This document shows positions 29,601 to 37,165 of a stretch of DNA of 64,000 nucleotides, one piece after another (the first letter of the stretch is position 1; every line of letters starts with the position of its first letter). A program made the translations under genes and the position numbers. Below the pieces are notes generated by a model. That model did no database searches and was not told where the DNA came from. It saw only the letters and a list, made by a program, of their open reading frames with translations. Origin of the DNA: Curtobacterium sp. HSID17257. GTDB lineage: Bacteria > Actinomycetota > Actinomycetes > Actinomycetales > Microbacteriaceae. The stretch spans positions 17,334-81,333 of the forward strand of contig NZ_RBLU01000003.1 in the NCBI RefSeq assembly GCF_003989515.1, written 5' to 3'.

Positions 29601-31632
29601 CCTGTCCGGGAACGGTCAGCTGGCGGCCGTCGGTGCTCGTCGTGGCGCCGGCCGGCTGGCCGTCCTCGGGGAAGGCGACCTTCGTCGGGTCGACGGGGGT
29701 CCCGCCCTGCACGCCCGGAGCGGCGTCGCGGACGACGTCGACCGTGGTCGGGGTGTTCTGCTGCGTCGTGACGGTCTCGTCGTGCGCCGTCGGGCCGACC
29801 GCGGCGACGGCGACCGTGATCGTTGCCGTGGACGTCGCGCTGTCGGCGTCGGCGACCTGGTACGACACGGGCGATGCGGTGCCGCGGAACGCCGGGTCGG
29901 GAGTGAACGTGACCTTCCCGGTGCTCGGGATCGTGTACGTGCCCTCGCCCGGGACCGTCAGCTGCTTGCCGTCCGCGGAGACCTGCGCGCCCTTCGGCTG
30001 ACCGGAGGTCGGGAAGACGACGCTCGAGGCGACGGTGCCGCCCTGGTCGTTCGCCAGGACGTCGACCGTCACGGCCGTGCCCTGGGTGGTCTTCGCGGTG
30101 TCGGGCTGCGCGTTCCCCTTGTACGTCACGGCGATCTGCCCGGACGCCTGGTTGCCGCGGGTGTCGGCGACCGTGTCGGTGACCGGGGTCGGGTTCTTCG
30201 TGGAGCCGCTCTCCGGCGTGAAGGTGACCTTGCCCGACTGCGGGTCGACGGTCCAGGTGCCCTCACCGGGGACGGTGAGCTGCTTGCCGCCGTTCGACAC
30301 GGTCGAGTCCGGCGTGTTCGGGGCCAGCGTGACGGTCGTCGGGTCGATGGTGCCCGTGGAACCCGCGAGCGGGTCGACGGTCGCCGGCTGCCCGGGGGTG
30401 TTGCCCGTCGACGAGGTGTTCGCGACGGTCGGCTTGACGGGGTTCGTGAACACGCACTGCACGTCTCCACCACCCGCGGGGACGGTGAACGACGCCGAGG
30501 TGCCCTTGCCCTGCTTGACGACGGTCCCGTCGACCAGGTTGGTGCAGACGTAGCTCGTGTCGTAGGCGTTCGGATCGGTCGTGGTGTTCCCGGGGGTCTG
30601 GTCGACCTGGTACGTCTTGCCGGGCAGCAGGATGATCGGGCCCACGGTGACGGTGTCCTTGCCGGGGGCGGTCGTCCCGCTCACCGGGTCCGGGATGCCG
30701 CCGCCGCTGATCGTCGTCGTGAGCTCGTCGCTCGGCTTCGCGCGGCCGTCGGTGAAGCCGCCCTGCGACTGCCCCGTCGACGGGAGTGCGCGCGAACCGA
30801 GGTCGTACACGTTCAGCGCCGTGCCGCCGGAGCGGATCGACTTCGCCGTGCCGACGGCACCGGTGACCGGGTCCACCTGCATGTAGGTGTTCGCGCCGGA
30901 TCCGCTGATGTAGATGTACCCGTCGTCGCCGAACGCCAGCGAGGTCAGGTTCACGGACGTACCGATCGCCGGTCCGACCGGCGTCGCGGTCGTGCTGCCG
31001 CCGCCGAGGTCCGCGGCGTTCACGCGGTAGACCTGGGCCGACCTCGTGCTGCTCGAGATGAAGTACATGTTGCCCTGGCGGTCGAACGCCAGGTCACCGG
31101 CTCCGCCCGGAGGGGTCGACTTCGGCGTGACCGACACGGCCTTCGTCGAGACGGCCCCCGTCGCCGGGTCGTAGTAGAGGAAGGTGAAGAGGTTCGACGT
31201 CGTGTCCAGACCGCCGAAGTAGAACCGGCCCGTCTTGGGGTCGACGCCACCCATCTGGGTCGCCACGGTCGGGGAGCTCGGCCGGGCGATGGTCTTGAAC
31301 GTCTCGGTCGATGCCGTCCACTCGAAGACGTTCGAGCCGTTCGTGAAGAACATCTTGCCGCCGTCACCGGAGATGCCGAGCTGGTTCAGCCCGGTCACGT
31401 TCCCGGGGGAGCTGATGAACGGCGTGGCCGCGCCGGTCGCGCGGTCCACCGAGTAGATCGTCGAGTCGCCGTTCACGGTGGCGTACAGGCCGGAGACGGG
31501 CAGGTTGGCCATCGCGGAAGCCGTCAGCGGGCTCAGGAGGGCGAGGCCTCCGGCGACGATCGTGGTGATGGTCGTCGCAGCCAGGACGCGCAGAGCGCGA
31601 CGGCGCGGACGAACACGGTGTGTGGGAGACAC
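26608..31632 (-). CDS. Giant LAFTG-anchored surface protein with CshA-type fibril repeats
   Basis: GTG at 31632, preceded by GAAGGAA, gives 1674 residues. Order: long Arg-rich signal peptide (to about 40); a beta-propeller-like domain beginning LPVSGLYATVNGDSTIYSVD (about 43-290); a region with two cysteines and a transthyretin-like look (about 310-400); eleven CshA-type repeats of about 100-110 residues (about 400-1590), each with a TVDVLANDxxG opening and a VTFTPEPxFxGTxxPVTYxV centre; then LAFTG at 1637-1641, a hydrophobic helix and RRRTAQER. It should be displayed on the wall as a long fibre, as CshA adhesins are. The binding target is unknown. Confidence 0.88.
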   Translation of the reverse strand: MSPTHRVRPRRRALRVLAATTITTIVAGGLALLSPLTASAMANLPVSGLYATVNGDSTIYSVDRATGAATPFISSPGNVTGLNQLGISGDGGKMFFTNGSNVFEWTASTETFKTIARPSSPTVATQMGGVDPKTGRFYFGGLDTTSNLFTFLYYDPATGAVSTKAVSVTPKSTPPGGAGDLAFDRQGNMYFISSSTRSAQVYRVNAADLGGGSTTATPVGPAIGTSVNLTSLAFGDDGYIYISGSGANTYMQVDPVTGAVGTAKSIRSGGTALNVYDLGSRALPSTGQSQGGFTDGRAKPSDELTTTISGGGIPDPVSGTTAPGKDTVTVGPIILLPGKTYQVDQTPGNTTTDPNAYDTSYVCTNLVDGTVVKQGKGTSASFTVPAGGGDVQCVFTNPVKPTVANTSSTGNTPGQPATVDPLAGSTGTIDPTTVTLAPNTPDSTVSNGGKQLTVPGEGTWTVDPQSGKVTFTPESGSTKNPTPVTDTVADTRGNQASGQIAVTYKGNAQPDTAKTTQGTAVTVDVLANDQGGTVASSVVFPTSGQPKGAQVSADGKQLTVPGEGTYTIPSTGKVTFTPDPAFRGTASPVSYQVADADSATSTATITVAVAAVGPTAHDETVTTQQNTPTTVDVVRDAAPGVQGGTPVDPTKVAFPEDGQPAGATTSTDGRQLTVPGQGTYTADPTSGTITFAPAQAFTGTTTPVTYRVGDTGGATGTGTLTVTVTAVTPTAKDDTVTLVQGDAATVDVLGNDTPGNTATPLDRTTVTFAGNGTKQLTVPGEGSYAIDPKSGKVTFTPEPTFRGPATPVTYRVADVDGHTATATITATVTPVGPASEDDTAKTEQNTPIVVDVTANDRPGVANGTPIDPTSVVFPTTGQPTGATVSKDGRQLSVPGEATYTIDPSTGKVTATPAQGFTGTTTPVTYQVADSGGATGTATISVTVAAVRPTAQDDAATIDQGSATTVDVLANDTAGNAQTPLTPSSVVFPTTGQPKGAQVSTDGKQLTVPGEGTYTIDPTTGKVTVTPEATFRGTATPVTYQVTDRDGTTASATITVTAKPVAPKVAKDTAATTSQNTPATFDVAGAASPGVQSGTPVDPASVVFPRDGQPSGATVSADGKQLTVRGEGVYTVDPKTGVVTFTPAPGFSGTTTPVTYQVSDTGGQSSTGQLTTTVTAVSPTAEPDATTIAQGESATIDVLGNDHGGNAATPLDPTSVVFPAAGQPAGAVATEHAEQLTVPGQGTYVIDPDSGAVTFTPEPTFRGTTSSVTYQVADTDGTTTTATITTIVTPVGPAAKDDDATTEQNTPVSIEVLRNDSPGVAGGTPLDPASVVLPATGQPSDATVSTDGRQLVVAGQGTYAVDPTTGTVTFTPAQGFTGTAAAVTYQVADTGGVTATATITVTVTSVVPLAHDDWASTATNTAVTMSVLGNDDAGNAATPIVRTTVRLLDGSGAAVSRIAVPRNGVWSVDDADGTVTFTPEPGFSGPTKGNYRITDTDGNTSDAVMTVVVGTPPTAEADHRDGEPGAATVVDVLGNDSAGTAPIDPASVRLVEPRTGKLVETVTIAGEGTFTVQGSGTVTFVPVDGYAGTAHVDYSVAGEDGSRATATVSVTIPVVPGITQNPAKGGGVIVTTPSGDRLAFTGSDVLWPGLGASFVLMAIGLGMVLVHRRRTAQER
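26865..30435 (-). repeat. Eleven in-frame CshA-type repeats, two alternating kinds
   Basis: Repeat units of about 300-330 bp inside the surface-protein gene; boundaries are approximate. From the third unit onward two kinds alternate: one with PGVxxGTPxDP and GFxGTTTPVTYQVxDTGG, the other with GNxxTPLxP and TFRGTxxPVTYQVxDxDG. This implies growth by duplication of two-unit blocks, and makes the region prone to length change and to assembly collapse. Confidence 0.8.
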
Positions 31633-31687
31633 AGAGTTCCTTCGTGCTGCATGGTCGTGTCGGGTACGCGACCGTTCATCACAGTAG

Positions 31688-31695
31688 GGGGTACA
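31688..31695 (-). promoter_or_regulatory. TGTACCCC box upstream of the giant surface protein
   Basis: On the minus strand TGTACCCC is followed directly by CTACTGTGATG, which contains a TACTGT -10-like hexamer. It lies about 55 bp upstream of the GTG start. The same octamer is repeated at 25574-25715. Confidence 0.35.
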
Positions 31696-31767
31696 CGTGT
31701 TCTCAGCTCCGACTCAGACGGGGGGTTCGTGTCCCCAAAGAGGGGGACCGAGCCGTCCCGCGGTGGA

Positions 31768-32499
31768 CTAGCGCAGCGGCTCGATGAGCTGCGGGCCGTC
31801 GTTGCGGACACTGTTCACCGCGCGCGACACCTCGTACTGCTCGAGCCCCGCCGCGACCGCGAGCGACTCGTGGTCGAGCAGCGCGAGCAGGTCGTCCGAG
31901 CACAGGTCGCCGTCGAGCCAGTCGTCGTAGCCGTCGGGGGTGAGGAACGCCGGCATCCGGTCGTGGACCTCGCCGGGCGCGACGTGCGCGTCGCGGGTGA
32001 TGATCGCGAGCGACAGCCGCCACTTGTCCGGGTCGTCCTCGGGCTTCGTCGGGTCCGGCCAGGCGCTCACGATGCCCGCCATCGCCAGTGCGCCGCCTGG
32101 TTCGTGGACGAAGTGGGGTTCCTTGCCGTCCTCGCGGACGACCCACTCGTAGTAGCCGAGGGCGGGCACGATGCAGCGGTTCGTCGCGAAGGCCCGCTTG
32201 AACATCCCGCTCGTCGCCACCGTCTCGATGCGGGCGTTGATCGGCTTCGGCCGCTGCTTCCGGAAGTCCTTCGCCCAGCTCGGCACGAAACCCCAGCTGA
32301 TCTGCGGGAGCTCGCGCTGCCCGTGGCGCTGTCGGACGGCGTACACGGGGTCGGTCGGCGCGACGTTCCAGCTCGGGGCGAGGCCGGCGTGCACCTCGCC
32401 GGTGTCCTCGTCGACGTGCTCGGTGCGCGCGGCGAGCTCACCCACGAGCTCGGGCAGCAGATCGGCCGTGGTGTCGGAGACGACGAACCTTCCACACAT
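31768..32499 (-). CDS. SRAP domain protein (YedK/HMCES-like abasic-site protein)
   Basis: A 243-residue protein beginning MCGRF, so Cys2 becomes the N-terminal nucleophile after Met removal and can form a thiazolidine crosslink with abasic sites in single-stranded DNA. Other family residues are present: NARIET near 88, a VPALGYYEW loop near 110 with the active-site Glu, and the conserved His in HDRMPAFL near 180. It protects abasic sites at replication forks. No SOS box was evident upstream. It diverges from the YchJ-like gene across 70 bp. Confidence 0.95.
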   Translation of the reverse strand: MCGRFVVSDTTADLLPELVGELAARTEHVDEDTGEVHAGLAPSWNVAPTDPVYAVRQRHGQRELPQISWGFVPSWAKDFRKQRPKPINARIETVATSGMFKRAFATNRCIVPALGYYEWVVREDGKEPHFVHEPGGALAMAGIVSAWPDPTKPEDDPDKWRLSLAIITRDAHVAPGEVHDRMPAFLTPDGYDDWLDGDLCSDDLLALLDHESLAVAAGLEQYEVSRAVNSVRNDGPQLIEPLR

Positions 32500-32569
32500 G
32501 CGCCCAGTGTGCCCGGCGCTGCCGACAGTGGTGCAGCACGGCCTGCACGGCCGCTGCTACCGTGCCCGG

Positions 32570-32953
32570 GTGGACGACGAACAGCGCTGCCCCTGCCTGA
32601 GCGGCAACCCCTACGGCGCGTGCTGCGGGCCCCTGCACGCGGGCGCCGCGGCCCCGACCGCCGAGCGGCTCATGCGCTCCCGGTTCAGTGCGTTCTCCCT
32701 CGGGTTGCCGGAGTACCTGCTGCTCACCTGGCACCCGCGCACCCGGCCGTCCGAGCTGACGCTCGACCCGACGCAGCGCTGGACACGGCTCGACATCGTG
32801 TCCACCCGGTCTGGAGGCCCGTTCGACTCCGCAGGACAGGTCGCCTTCCGCGCGTGGTGGCGGTCCGACGACGACCGCGGGACGCTGGAGGAGACGAGCG
32901 ACTTCGTCCGCGAGCAGGGCCGGTGGTTCTACGTGGACGGTGTCGTCGCCTGA
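32570..32953 (+). CDS. YchJ-like (UPF0225) protein with SEC-C-type cysteine motif
   Basis: GTG at 32570 gives 127 residues starting VDDEQRCPCLSG. The CPC-x8-CC cluster at about 7-18 is the zinc-binding SEC-C-like motif. An NTF2-like body follows, with ERLMRSRFSAFSLG, LLTWHPRTRP and a FVREQGRWFYVDG end. Function is unproven; the family is conserved and often assumed to be a metal-binding accessory protein. The last 15 or so bases and the stop codon are repeated 34 bp downstream with two changes. Confidence 0.88.
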   Translation: MDDEQRCPCLSGNPYGACCGPLHAGAAAPTAERLMRSRFSAFSLGLPEYLLLTWHPRTRPSELTLDPTQRWTRLDIVSTRSGGPFDSAGQVAFRAWWRSDDDRGTLEETSDFVREQGRWFYVDGVVA

Positions 32954-32989
32954 CCCCTGGTTCACCCGCGACGGCGTCGTCGCTTGACC
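32936..32989. repeat. Stop-codon-spanning direct repeat, YchJ-like gene 3' end
   Basis: GACGGTGTCGTCGCCTGACC at 32936-32955 recurs at 32970-32989 with two transitions (18 of 20 identical). The repeat contains the stop codon, so the intergenic copy looks like a decayed duplicate of the gene's end. Confidence 0.6.
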
Positions 32990-32997
32990 GCCGACCG

Positions 32998-33864
32998 TCA
33001 GCCGCTGATGGTGTCCGGCAGCCCGACCGACCGCCGCATCGCCCGCCGGACCTCGGCCTCGTCCGGCAGCAGCTCGCTGTCGTCACCGCTCACGAAGAAC
33101 CGGATCTGCCCGATCGCCTGCTCCGTGAGCATGTCGAGCCCGTTGAGCACGCGGCCGCCTGCCGCCGCCCAGCGTCCGGCCGCCGCCGTCGGCCACGGCT
33201 CGTAGGCGACGTCGACGAGCACGGCATCCGACCCCGAGGGCACGAGCTCGAGCGAGTCCGCGGCACCACCGGGCAGCGTCGAGACGACGAACCCGTGCCG
33301 GGTCCCGGGCAGCGAATCGACCGGCAGCACCTCGAGCGTCACGCCGAGTCGCACGGCCAGCTCCACGAGTGACCCCGCCTTCGCGGTGTCGCGGAGGAAC
33401 AGCCGCACGTCGACGGCCCCGAGCCGCACGGCAGCCGCGAGGGCGCTCGCCGCGGTGGCCCCACCGCCCACGATGGTGGCCTCGCCAGGCAGGTGCCCGA
33501 GTGCCTCGACCGGACGGACGATGCCTTCGACGTCGGTGTTCGCGCCGGCCAGGACGACCCGGTCGCCCTCCTGCCGGAACACCACGGTGTTCGCCACCCC
33601 GAGTTCGTCGACGAGCGGGGTGGTGCGGTCGAGCATCGGCAGCACGTCGCGCTTGAGCGGCATGGTCAGGCTGAGCCCGCGCCAGCCGGGACCCAGCCCC
33701 GCGACGAACGCGTCGAGTCCACCGGAGGCGACCTCGTGCCTCCCGTACGTGAACGGCAGTCCGAGCACGTCGTAGGCCGCCGCGTGCAGCGTGGGGGAGA
33801 GCGAGTGCGCGATGGGGGAGCCCAGCACGGCCAGCCGGGTCCGGTCGGGATCGGTGAACTCCAC
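32998..33864 (-). CDS. aroE: Shikimate dehydrogenase
   Basis: A 288-residue NADP-dependent enzyme reducing 3-dehydroshikimate. The substrate site is marked by LGSPIAHSLSPTLH (residues 14-27) and the catalytic Lys in LSLTMPLKRD near 75. NTDVEGI near 108 is the conserved Asn-x-Asp segment, and the nucleotide loop is VGGGATAASALAAA near 131. The family motif NVTxPxK is slightly altered to SLTMPLK. It could be a shikimate or a quinate/shikimate variant; the standard reaction is most likely. It converges with the YchJ-like gene. Confidence 0.88.
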   Translation of the reverse strand: MEFTDPDRTRLAVLGSPIAHSLSPTLHAAAYDVLGLPFTYGRHEVASGGLDAFVAGLGPGWRGLSLTMPLKRDVLPMLDRTTPLVDELGVANTVVFRQEGDRVVLAGANTDVEGIVRPVEALGHLPGEATIVGGGATAASALAAAVRLGAVDVRLFLRDTAKAGSLVELAVRLGVTLEVLPVDSLPGTRHGFVVSTLPGGAADSLELVPSGSDAVLVDVAYEPWPTAAAGRWAAAGGRVLNGLDMLTEQAIGQIRFFVSGDDSELLPDEAEVRRAMRRSVGLPDTISG

Positions 33865-33903
33865 GTCCGGAGCCTAGCCGCTCGACGTCCACGAGAGGAG
33901 TGC

Positions 33904-33922
33904 TTAGGGTAGCCTTACCTGT
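33904..33922 (+). promoter_or_regulatory. DtxR/IdeR-type iron box
   Basis: TTAGGGTAGCCTTACCT at 33904-33920 matches the DtxR/IdeR operator TTAGGTTAGSCTAACCTAA with only a few changes and the same dyad. TAGGGT within it could be the -10 element, so bound repressor would block initiation. It abuts the GTG start of the siderophore-binding lipoprotein. Confidence 0.8.
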
Positions 33923-34939
33923 GTGATTCGAACCTCCCCCTCAGTGCGCCGCGTCCGCCGCGTGCTCGCGGCCGCCGGCGCCGTCGTCGCCGCGTCCCTC
34001 GTCCTCGCCGGGTGCAGCTCCGGCTCCTCGTCGCCCGCCGCGTCCGACGACGCCTCGGGCTCGGGCGGCGCGTTCCCCGTCTCGATCCAGACCGCGCTCG
34101 GCACGACCGAGATCCCCTCGCAGCCGAAGCGCGTCGTCGCCCTCGGCTGGGGTGACGCGGAGACGGCACTCGAGCTCGGTGTGCAGCCCGTCGGTGCGAG
34201 CGACTGGCTCGGCTTCGGTGGCGACGGCGTGGGGCCCTGGCTCAAGGACGCGTACACGAAGAAGCCGACGATGATCCAGACGCTCGAGCCCAGCTACGAG
34301 CAGATCCTCAAGCTCAAGCCGGACCTGATCCTCGACACCAAGAGCTCGGGCGACAAGGACCGCTACGCCAAGCTCTCGGCCATCGCGCCGACCGTGGCGA
34401 TCCCGAAGGGCGGCGAGAACTACCTCACCACCACCGAGCAGCAGGTCGACCTCGTGTCGCGCGCGCTCGGCAAGGAGTCCGAGGGCAAGAAGCTGCTGAC
34501 CGACCTCGACGACGCGTACGCCGCGGCGCGGAAGGCGCACCCCGAGTTCGACGGCAAGACCGCCGTCGTCGGGTCGTACACCGCGGACGGCTTCGGTGCG
34601 TACGCCTCGAAGGACAGCCGCTCCACCTTCATGCAGCAGCTCGGCTTCACCATCCCGAAGGACGTCGACCAGCAGGCCGGTGACGCCTTCTCGGTGAGCC
34701 TGTCGAACGAGAACCTCGACCTGCTCGACGCCGACCTGACCGTCGTCCTGCCGATCTTCGTCGACGCGTCCAAGGCGGAGTCGGACCCGCTGTTCCAGAA
34801 GGTCCCGTCGGTGCAGGCCGGGCACGCGATCGTGGTCGACGACGCTGACGTGTCGAACGCGTTCTCGCTCGGCACGACCGCCGCCATCGAGTGGGCGCTC
34901 GACCGTCTGCCGGACGAGTTCGCGAAGAAGGTCGGCTGA
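33923..34939 (+). CDS. Iron-siderophore ABC transporter substrate-binding lipoprotein
   Basis: A 338-residue FepB/FhuD-type binding protein. A twin-basic N-terminus leads to a lipobox LVLAGCSS near residue 31, so the mature protein is lipid-anchored outside the membrane. QPKRVVALGWGDAETALELG and EPSYEQILKLKPDLIL are class III binding-protein signatures. The start is a GTG with no Shine-Dalgarno at normal distance, right after an iron box, suggesting a leaderless message. No permease or ATPase gene adjoins it, so it must work with a transporter encoded elsewhere. Confidence 0.9.
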   Translation: MIRTSPSVRRVRRVLAAAGAVVAASLVLAGCSSGSSSPAASDDASGSGGAFPVSIQTALGTTEIPSQPKRVVALGWGDAETALELGVQPVGASDWLGFGGDGVGPWLKDAYTKKPTMIQTLEPSYEQILKLKPDLILDTKSSGDKDRYAKLSAIAPTVAIPKGGENYLTTTEQQVDLVSRALGKESEGKKLLTDLDDAYAAARKAHPEFDGKTAVVGSYTADGFGAYASKDSRSTFMQQLGFTIPKDVDQQAGDAFSVSLSNENLDLLDADLTVVLPIFVDASKAESDPLFQKVPSVQAGHAIVVDDADVSNAFSLGTTAAIEWALDRLPDEFAKKVG

Positions 34940-34963
34940 CCGACAGCCGCAGGGGGAGTACAG

Positions 34964-34998
34964 GAGACGCCGGGTCGCGAGTCGCGACCCGGCGTCTC
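34964..34998 (+). terminator. 17-bp stem terminator after the siderophore-binding gene
   Basis: GAGACGCCGGGTCGCGA at 34964-34980 pairs exactly with 34982-34998 around a single central base. It is 25 bp downstream of the stop. Confidence 0.8.
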
Positions 34999-35030
34999 GC
35001 GTTGCGCGCGGGGGTGCGGTGATCGGCCGT

Positions 35031-35074
35031 CGGACGGGAGGCGCGGTGCGGGCTGGCACCGTGCCTCCCGTCCG
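35031..35074. terminator. 46-bp palindrome family, copy 2 (imperfect)
   Basis: CGGACGGGAGGCGCGGTGC at the left and its near-complement at the right, with a few changes at the centre (GGGCTGGCACC) and one in the right arm. It is the least regular of the GCGCGGTGC subtype. It lies between the convergent siderophore-binding and DUF1304 genes. Confidence 0.7.
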
Positions 35075-35083
35075 CCGTCTGGT

Positions 35084-35140
35084 GCCGTTCCGCGCGTGGG
35101 GGGCCGTTCCGCTCGTAGGGGGCTGTTCCGCGCGAAGGAG
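35084..35140. repeat. Three tandem 19-bp units
   Basis: Units begin GCCGTTCCGCGCGTGGGGG, GCCGTTCCGCTCGTAGGGG and GCTGTTCCGCGCGAAGGAG. They fill the spacer between the palindrome and the 3' end of the DUF1304 gene. From 35141 to 35230 I see nothing further. Confidence 0.65.
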
Positions 35141-35230
35141 GCAGGTCCTTCCTGATTCCCATGCGCGGATCGTCATCCCATTGCACGCGTGATGGGCTCG
35201 AACGCCGCGCTTCGGGAGGAAGTGGCGGGG

Positions 35231-35647
35231 CTACGCGGCGGTGAAGGTGGAGCCGATGAACGCGAAGAGCAGGGTGATCAGCGGCAGCGAACCCTGCACG
35301 AAGGCCGAGTTGAGGTAGCGGCGACCCGTGCCGGCCAGGACGACCGCGGCGCCGAGCATGCTCGCGGTCGAGAACACGACGAGGGTCCAGCCGGTGGCGC
35401 CGTTGCCCGCGAGCACCAGGACGACACCGAGGATCGCACCGATGGCGAGGAACAGGTTGTAGAAGCCCTGGTTGAAGGCGAGGGTGCGGGTGGCCTGCGC
35501 CTCGGACTCCGAGGCGATGCCGAACACGCGGCGCACGCGAGGACTCGTCCACGCAACGGACTCGAGGAAGAAGATGTACACGTGCACGAGGCCCGCGAGG
35601 ACCGCACACACGCCCGAGATCACGAGCAGGACCGACATGGCCTCCAT
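35231..35647 (-). CDS. DUF1304 family membrane protein
   Basis: About 138 residues with four membrane helices. The first helix contains the family signature GLVHVYIFFLESVAW, followed by FGIASESEAQATRTLAFNQGFYNLFLAIG. ATG at 35647 and ATG at 35638 are both possible; the former places GGAGG inside the coding region, the latter has it too close. Function unknown. It diverges from the chorismate mutase gene. Confidence 0.85.
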   Translation of the reverse strand: MEAMSVLLVISGVCAVLAGLVHVYIFFLESVAWTSPRVRRVFGIASESEAQATRTLAFNQGFYNLFLAIGAILGVVLVLAGNGATGWTLVVFSTASMLGAAVVLAGTGRRYLNSAFVQGSLPLITLLFAFIGSTFTAA

Positions 35648-35726
35648 TCTCGCAGCCCCGGAGCAGTGCTCGTGTCCGTCCGTCACGCAGCCCTCGCGGC
35701 GGGGGTACGGCCAGTAGGCTCGGGCC

Positions 35727-36047
35727 ATGAGTGCCGACGAGTCCACGCCCGTCCACGACGATGCGGTCGCCGAGCTGGCGAGCATCCGGCAGAGCATCGA
35801 CAACATCGACGCCGCCGTGATCCACATGCTCGCCGAGCGCTTCAAGTACACCCAGCGGGTCGGTTACCTGAAGGCCGGCGCGGGGATGCCGGCCGCCGAC
35901 CCCGGTCGCGAGCAGGTGCAGGTCGCGCGACTCCGACAGCTCGCGGCCGAGTCGCACCTCGACCCGGCGTTCGCGGAGAAGTTCCTGAACTTCATCGTCG
36001 CCGAGGTCATCCACCACCACGAGCGCATCGCCGGCGGCGAGCGGTGA
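35727..36047 (+). CDS. Chorismate mutase, AroQ type
   Basis: A 106-residue all-helical protein. SIRQSIDNIDAAVIHMLAERFKYTQRVGYLK gives the first long helix with the catalytic Arg and Lys, and DPGREQVQVARL gives the second Arg. It converts chorismate to prephenate for phenylalanine and tyrosine synthesis, in the cytoplasm, since no signal peptide is present. GTGA overlap with the lactonase gene suggests a shared transcript. Size suits a monofunctional enzyme. Confidence 0.9.
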   Translation: MSADESTPVHDDAVAELASIRQSIDNIDAAVIHMLAERFKYTQRVGYLKAGAGMPAADPGREQVQVARLRQLAAESHLDPAFAEKFLNFIVAEVIHHHERIAGGER

Positions 36048-37165
36048 GCGGGGCTGCTGCCGGGTTCACGGCCGACGGGTTCCCGCAGGACCTCGCCGAC
36101 CTGCACCTGCTCGTCGGGTCGTACACCGCGACGGGCGGCGGGAACGCGACCGGCATCTCGGTCGTGCACGGATCGACCGCGACCACCGTCGCCGTGATGG
36201 ACGACCCCTCGTTCCTCGCGCTGTCCGGCGACCGGGTCTACGCCGTGTCCGAGACCGCGGACGGCAGTGTCTCGGCCTTCCGGTACGCCGGCGGCTCGCT
36301 CGAGCACCGGTGGGACGCGGACGCTGGTGGTGACGCCCCCTGCCACGTGCGGGTCGACCCCTCCGGCGCGCTCGTCGTCACGAACTACGTCTCCGGCACC
36401 GTGACCGCGGTGTCGCTCGAGGCCGCGGAGTCGCACGCCGCGTCCGTGTCGGCCAGCGACGGTGTCGTCGGAGCACACGGCAGCCAGGACCGGGTCGTCG
36501 TCCCCGACACAGCGGTCGTCACCGGCGTGCTGCCCGACGTCGAGGGGCCCGTCGAGGACCGGCAGGAAGGGCCGCACGCCCACCAGTCGATCGCGACGCC
36601 CGACGGCACGGTGCTCGTCGCGGACCTCGGCGGCGATGCGCTCCACGAGTTCCGGGTGTCGGCGGAGCCGGCTATCGACCTCGTCCGCGTCCACCACCTC
36701 GGGCCCGGGGTCGGGCCGCGGCACATGGCCTGGCTCGGCGCTGGGGCGGACGCCGACCTCGTCGTCGCCGGGGAGCTCGACGGTCGCGTGTACCGCCTGC
36801 GCCGCGACGAGTCCGGGACGCTGCAGCCGATCGCCTCGACCCCGGCGTTCGAGGGTGAGGTGGGGGAGTCGCTCCTCAGCCACGTCGAGGTCGACCAGGC
36901 CGGACGCGTCGTCGTCGCGGTGCGTGGTCGCGACCTGGTCGTGGTGCTCGACACCGCGGACGACGGGCTCACGGTCGTCGGGTCGGCCTCGTGCGGTGGG
37001 GTCTGGCCGCGGCACTTCGCGCAGGTGCCCGGGTACCTGCTGGTGGCCAACCAGATGTCCGACGCCATCGCCGTGCTGCCCGTCGGGACGGACGGCGTGC
37101 CGGGCGAGGCCGTGGCGCAGATCGCCGTCGGGTCGCCCGCGTGCATCGTGCCGGTGCTGTCGTGA
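36044..37165 (+). CDS. Lactonase family beta-propeller protein
   Basis: GTG at 36044 overlaps the chorismate mutase stop and gives 373 residues. LHLLVGSYTATGGGNATGISV is the first blade of the 6-phosphogluconolactonase (Pgl/YbhE) propeller. HVRVDPSGALVVTNYVSGTV, AHQSIATPDGTVLVADLGGD and GVGPRHMAW are the conserved later blades with the presumed catalytic His and Arg. It may hydrolyse 6-phosphogluconolactone or another lactone. The next gene starts at an overlapping GTG. Confidence 0.88.
   Translation: MSGAAAGFTADGFPQDLADLHLLVGSYTATGGGNATGISVVHGSTATTVAVMDDPSFLALSGDRVYAVSETADGSVSAFRYAGGSLEHRWDADAGGDAPCHVRVDPSGALVVTNYVSGTVTAVSLEAAESHAASVSASDGVVGAHGSQDRVVVPDTAVVTGVLPDVEGPVEDRQEGPHAHQSIATPDGTVLVADLGGDALHEFRVSAEPAIDLVRVHHLGPGVGPRHMAWLGAGADADLVVAGELDGRVYRLRRDESGTLQPIASTPAFEGEVGESLLSHVEVDQAGRVVVAVRGRDLVVVLDTADDGLTVVGSASCGGVWPRHFAQVPGYLLVANQMSDAIAVLPVGTDGVPGEAVAQIAVGSPACIVPVLS

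Noticed and set aside
27940..33372. An 1810-codon open frame on the plus strand opposite the surface-protein gene
   Set aside because: It is the mirror of the repeat-rich minus-strand gene, runs through several real genes on both strands, and its composition (Arg, Gly, Asp, Val) is typical of antisense frames in high-GC DNA.
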